Assembly: GCA_012032855.1 (NCBI GenBank)
Contig: JAAUQA010000090.1
Span: 1-9,392, forward strand
Reading direction: 5' to 3'
DNA: 9,392 nt
From: Candidatus Competibacteraceae bacterium
GTDB taxonomy: Bacteria > Pseudomonadota > Gammaproteobacteria > Competibacterales > Competibacteraceae
In this document: positions 7,149 to 9,392 of the stretch, one piece after another
Layout: each line of letters starts with the position of its first letter
How positions within the stretch are numbered: the first letter of the stretch is position 1
Translations under genes and position numbers: made by a program
Notes under the pieces: model-generated
Seen by the model: the letters and a program-made list of their open reading frames with translations, nothing else
Told to the model about the DNA's origin: nothing
The model's database searches: none

Positions 7149-7670
7149 ATGTGGGATTTTTTCTCAACGGTACGCCATCGTCATTCGGTGCGTAAATTCC
7201 AACCGGATATGCCGATCGAAACGGAAAAACTGCACGCTATTTTGGAAATGGCGTGTGCTGCGCCTTCGGCAGGGGATTTACAGGCTTATCAGATTTTTGT
7301 CGTGCAGAATACCGCTGATCGTGCCGCCCTAGGGAATGCCGCGCAGCATCAGGCGTTTCTCGCCGAGGCGCCGGCTTGTCTAGTGTTTTGTGCCGATCCG
7401 CCACGTTCGGCCAGCGCATTCGGTGAGCGCGGAGCCCAACTCTACGCACTGCAAGATGCAACGATTGCAGCAGCTTACGCGCAGCTCGCCGTAGTGGCTG
7501 CGGGACTGGGATCGATTTGGATCGGTCAGTTCGACGAGGCTCAGGTGCGCCAAGTGCTTGCGCTAGAACCGGAATTGATCCCCATCGCCTTGCTGGGTCT
7601 GGGTTATCCGGCGGAATTGCCGGAACCCAGCGCCCGCCGCCGCTTGGACGACATCGTTAGTTTCCGTTGA
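7149..7670 (+). CDS. Nitroreductase-family FMN oxidoreductase
   Basis: This is a compact 173-residue member of the nitroreductase fold, an FMN-dependent NAD(P)H oxidoreductase acting in the cytoplasm; the physiological substrate cannot be told from sequence. The FMN-binding N-terminus is RHRHSVRKFQPDMPI (9-23), followed by ILEMACAAPSAGDLQAYQIFVV (31-52), the usual A-P-S-x-x-x-x-Q motif. The C-terminal half has the hydrophobic helix DATIAAAYAQLAVVAAGLGSIWIG (103-126) and the FMN-contact region LLGLGYPAELP (148-158), the family's typical end. With the ATG at 7149 the gene begins 23 bases after the bamD stop, so it is probably co-transcribed with bamD. It converges on the ferritin-like gene with only 18 bases between the stops. 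Flavin reduction linked to iron release from that ferritin is conceivable, but nothing beyond adjacency supports it. Confidence 0.9.
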   Translation: MWDFFSTVRHRHSVRKFQPDMPIETEKLHAILEMACAAPSAGDLQAYQIFVVQNTADRAALGNAAQHQAFLAEAPACLVFCADPPRSASAFGERGAQLYALQDATIAAAYAQLAVVAAGLGSIWIGQFDEAQVRQVLALEPELIPIALLGLGYPAELPEPSARRRLDDIVSFR

Positions 7671-7688
7671 AGCAAATGATTGTCACTG

Positions 7689-7994
7689 TCAGTCTTTGTG
7701 TTCGTGCTCCAGACCGGCGATGGGTTTTTCCGTAAACAGATAATCGCGTAATTCCTTGTCAAACGTGTGGTCGGTGCGCCGAATCCATTCCAATACCATC
7801 GCGGCATGTTCCTTTTCTTCGTCACGATTATGGGCGAGGATCGCCTTGAGTTCCGGATCTTTACACGCATCGACCCGTTGGTTGTACCAATCGACCGCTT
7901 CCAATTCTTCCATCAGGGATTGGATTGCTCGATGCATGTCTTTGGTGGCATCGCTTAACTCACTGGCTGATTCGTGGAAACCTTCGTTCGCCAT
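7689..7994 (-). CDS. Encapsulated-ferritin (EncFtn)-family ferritin-like protein without a cargo-loading tail
   Basis: Known EncFtn proteins are two-helix ferroxidases that assemble into annular decamers inside encapsulin shells and oxidise Fe(II) for storage. This 101-residue protein matches that family through SLMEELEAVDWYNQRVDA (26-43), DPELKAILAHNRDEEKEHAAM (starts at 46), LEWIRR (68-73) and YLFTEKPI (85-92). E30, Y37, E60 and H63 correspond to the Rhodospirillum rubrum ferroxidase residues E32, Y39, E62 and H65; E29, E32 and W36 match its E31, E34 and W38. The protein stops nine residues after KPI with AGLEHEHKD, whereas R. rubrum EncFtn has a long tail ending in an encapsulin-targeting peptide. 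No encapsulin gene lies downstream. The ATG at 7994 has GGAG 6 bases upstream; a longer frame to 8357 is a shadow of the gene upstream. It is probably last in an operon with the deacetylase. Confidence 0.9.
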   Translation of the reverse strand: MANEGFHESASELSDATKDMHRAIQSLMEELEAVDWYNQRVDACKDPELKAILAHNRDEEKEHAAMVLEWIRRTDHTFDKELRDYLFTEKPIAGLEHEHKD

Positions 7995-8000
7995 GCTGTT

Positions 8001-8004
8001 CTCC
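8001..8004 (-). promoter_or_regulatory. Ribosome-binding site of the EncFtn-like gene
   Basis: GGAG, within GGAGAA on the minus strand, lies 6 bases before the ATG at 7994. It fixes the start at MANEGFHE and argues against the 222-residue reading of the same frame. Confidence 0.7.
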
Positions 8005-8043
8005 AGGGGCTGGTGGGGGTAGGAGTAATCGGCAATCGCCGCT

Positions 8044-8445
8044 TCAGTCGTCGTCTTCGTCGTCCAACGGAAATCCGCCTTGCGCCAAACGGCTGCGGCG
8101 TTCCGCCTCTCGCATCGCCTGTTGAAAGGCGGCATCCAGCTCATCCATCGGCGGCAACCCGGCATAATAGCGTCGTCGCCGCTCAATGTCTTGAAATGAA
8201 ACCGTGGTACTCGGCGTTCCGTAACCAGTGTCGCTGAAATAATCAGATTCCGGTACAGTCGGGGTCGATTCCGTAGCGGAGACAGCGGCCAGTTTATGGT
8301 CAAAATAATGTGCCAACTCGATAGCCTCGCGATTGACTGCTTGGGCAGCCTCGCCAAGATGCTTCAAAGATTGCGTCAGTTTGGCTAGTTTGATCAACGC
8401 TTGGGCGTCTTGTTGCAACGCTGTGTCATTGGGATTGTCGGTCAT
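8044..8445 (-). CDS. Unrecognised 133-residue protein with acidic C-terminus
   Basis: I do not recognise this family. The N-terminal part (about 8-56) looks helical, rich in Ala, Leu, Gln and Lys. A Ser/Thr/Pro-rich stretch (56-83) that looks disordered follows, then a charged segment DIERRRRYYAGLPPMDELD (86-104), a helix with MREAERRSRLAQ (111-122) and a tail of six acidic residues in the last seven positions (DDEDDD). There is no signal peptide, membrane segment or metal-binding cluster, so it is probably soluble and cytoplasmic. The ATG at 8445 has only a weak ribosome-binding site. It lies 32 bases after the deacetylase and 49 bases before the EncFtn-like gene, all on the same strand, so co-transcription is likely. 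Amino-acid composition is far more natural in this frame than in the overlapping frame of the longer EncFtn reading. Confidence 0.72.
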   Translation of the reverse strand: MTDNPNDTALQQDAQALIKLAKLTQSLKHLGEAAQAVNREAIELAHYFDHKLAAVSATESTPTVPESDYFSDTGYGTPSTTVSFQDIERRRRYYAGLPPMDELDAAFQQAMREAERRSRLAQGGFPLDDEDDD

Positions 8446-8477
8446 AGTCTTGCACCCGGTGATCAGCTGCTAGTGCG

Positions 8478-9392
8478 TCAAGGATTCGTCGCCTTGAGCA
8501 ATGTCGATACGTGTACAGCAGCGCTGGCTGCTAAAGCGCGCAGATTGTACCCACCTTCCAGGCCGGACACGACCCGGCCATGACAACAGTCAGCTGCGAT
8601 ATCGAGGATTTCTTGAGTTATCCAAGCATAGTCCTCTTCAGTAAAATTCAACTCAGCCAACGGGTCCATTTGATGGGCGTCAAAACCGGCTGAAATGAGT
8701 ATAAAATCGGGCCGAAAATCATTCAGAGCCGGCATAATAATGGTTCCCCAGGCTTCCCGGAGTTCTGTGGTACCGCTGTAGGGCATCAGCGGCACGTTGA
8801 GAATATTGCCGACCCCGCGCTCGTTGCGTCGACCGGTGCCGGGATATAATGGCGATTGGTGGGTCGAGACATACATGCACTTGGGTAAATCCCAAAAGGC
8901 GGCCTGCGTGCCGTTGCCATGATGGACATCGAAATCAATGACCGCGACTTTATCTACGCCATGAACGGCTTGCGCATGAACGGCGGCTACGGCAACGTTG
9001 TTGAACAGACAAAAACCCATCGCGCGTTGCGGTTCCGCATGATGTCCCGGCGGTCGCACGGCGCAGAATGCATTGTTTGCTTCCCCACTCATCACCGCAT
9101 CCACCGCCGCACAAAATGCGCCTGCTGCCCGCAAAGCGGCTTCACCCGATTGAGGTGACAGCGACGTATCGGCGTCCAGAGCCCGCAATCCAGTTTGCGG
9201 TACGCTGGACATAATGCGTTCCACATAGTGCGCGGGGTGAATCCGGGTAAGCTGTTCCTGCTCGGCCGGAGGCGCTTCCCGCCATTGCAAGTCAGCGAAT
9301 TCCGGTTTGCGCAGCGCATCCAGAATCGCGGTCAGACGCTCCGGGCATTCCGGATGGCCGTAGCCCATATCGTGTTCCGCACAAACCGGATG
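8478..9392 (-). CDS. Histone deacetylase-family amidohydrolase (5' end beyond window)
   Basis: This is a zinc-dependent deacetylase of the arginase-deacetylase fold; bacterial members act on acetylpolyamines, acetoin-related or protein acetyl-lysine substrates, and the substrate here is not predictable. The frame is open to the right edge: eight codons (HPVCAEHD) precede the ATG at 9368 and belong to the conserved N-terminus, read together as HPVCAEHDMGYGHPECPERL, so the true start is outside. In visible-residue numbering, the catalytic His pair is H117-H118 in RPPGHHAEP, zinc ligands are D155 and H157 in DFDVHHGNGT and D238 in SAGFDAHQMDP, and the transition-state Tyr is Y282 in GLEGGYN. All expected active-site residues are present, so it should be active. 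It ends in LLKATNP and is followed by the 133-residue gene after 32 bases. Confidence 0.94.
   Translation of the reverse strand, partial: HPVCAEHDMGYGHPECPERLTAILDALRKPEFADLQWREAPPAEQEQLTRIHPAHYVERIMSSVPQTGLRALDADTSLSPQSGEAALRAAGAFCAAVDAVMSGEANNAFCAVRPPGHHAEPQRAMGFCLFNNVAVAAVHAQAVHGVDKVAVIDFDVHHGNGTQAAFWDLPKCMYVSTHQSPLYPGTGRRNERGVGNILNVPLMPYSGTTELREAWGTIIMPALNDFRPDFILISAGFDAHQMDPLAELNFTEEDYAWITQEILDIAADCCHGRVVSGLEGGYNLRALAASAAVHVSTLLKATNP

Noticed and set aside
7689..7720. Encapsulin-targeting peptide in the ferritin tail
   Set aside because: The tail AGLEHEHKD has no hydrophobic-glycine-serine-leucine core of the kind used for cargo loading.
8044..8076. Encapsulin-targeting peptide at the end of the 133-residue protein
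   Set aside because: The last residues GGFPLDDEDDD are acidic and do not resemble a loading peptide.
7995..8357. N-terminal extension of the EncFtn-like gene to 222 residues
   Set aside because: The extra residues are Trp/Arg-rich with no family resemblance and lie in the 133-residue gene in another frame. The ATG at 7994 has a good GGAG site and begins where EncFtn proteins begin.
9366..9368. ATG as the true start of the deacetylase gene
   Set aside because: Eight in-frame codons to the right edge encode HPVCAEHD, which belongs to the conserved HDAC-family N-terminus, so the gene begins outside the window.

Overview
This is a chromosomal window from a proteobacterium, most likely a gammaproteobacterium. 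The order rluD-pgeF-clpB with bamD divergent from rluD is the familiar E. coli-type arrangement, and the ClpB, GalU and RluD sequences read as gammaproteobacterial. A class I-type polyhydroxyalkanoate synthase gene implies a carbon-storing bacterium. The genus cannot be fixed from this sequence; a Competibacter-like PHA accumulator is one unproven possibility. Coding density is very high, no gap exceeds about 95 bases, and I see no tRNA, rRNA, CRISPR array, insertion sequence or prophage gene.

Region 1 (about 1-6220, all minus strand, transcribed right to left): rluD (23S rRNA pseudouridine synthase), pgeF (YfiH/DUF152 peptidoglycan editing factor), clpB (disaggregase), galU (UTP-glucose-1-phosphate uridylyltransferase) and the first 277 codons of phaC, which runs off the left edge. 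A good sigma-32-type heat-shock promoter lies between pgeF and clpB. clpB is split by a one-base frameshift in a short A-run; restoring one A gives 858 codons, the normal ClpB length. A second A-run at the end of rluD behaves the same way: one extra A would replace an unusual 68-base overlap with pgeF by a normal ATGA stop/start overlap. The two together suggest homopolymer undercalling in the assembly, although real mutations are possible. A 30-bp near-perfect palindrome covers the galU stop codon, and a perfect 14-bp palindrome lies in the phaC leader.

Region 2 (6286-7670, plus strand): bamD (outer-membrane assembly lipoprotein) and, 23 bases downstream, a short FMN nitroreductase-family gene, probably co-transcribed.

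Region 3 (7689-9392, minus strand, convergent with region 2): a histone-deacetylase-family amidohydrolase (5' end beyond the right edge), an unrecognised 133-residue acidic-tailed protein, and a 101-residue ferritin-like protein of the encapsulated-ferritin (EncFtn) family. The last is the most interesting item: all the EncFtn metal-site residues I can place from memory are present, but the C-terminal cargo-loading peptide is missing and no encapsulin gene follows it. The next gene is the convergent nitroreductase. It is therefore a candidate free-standing EncFtn-type ferritin, in an apparent operon with a deacetylase and an orphan protein.
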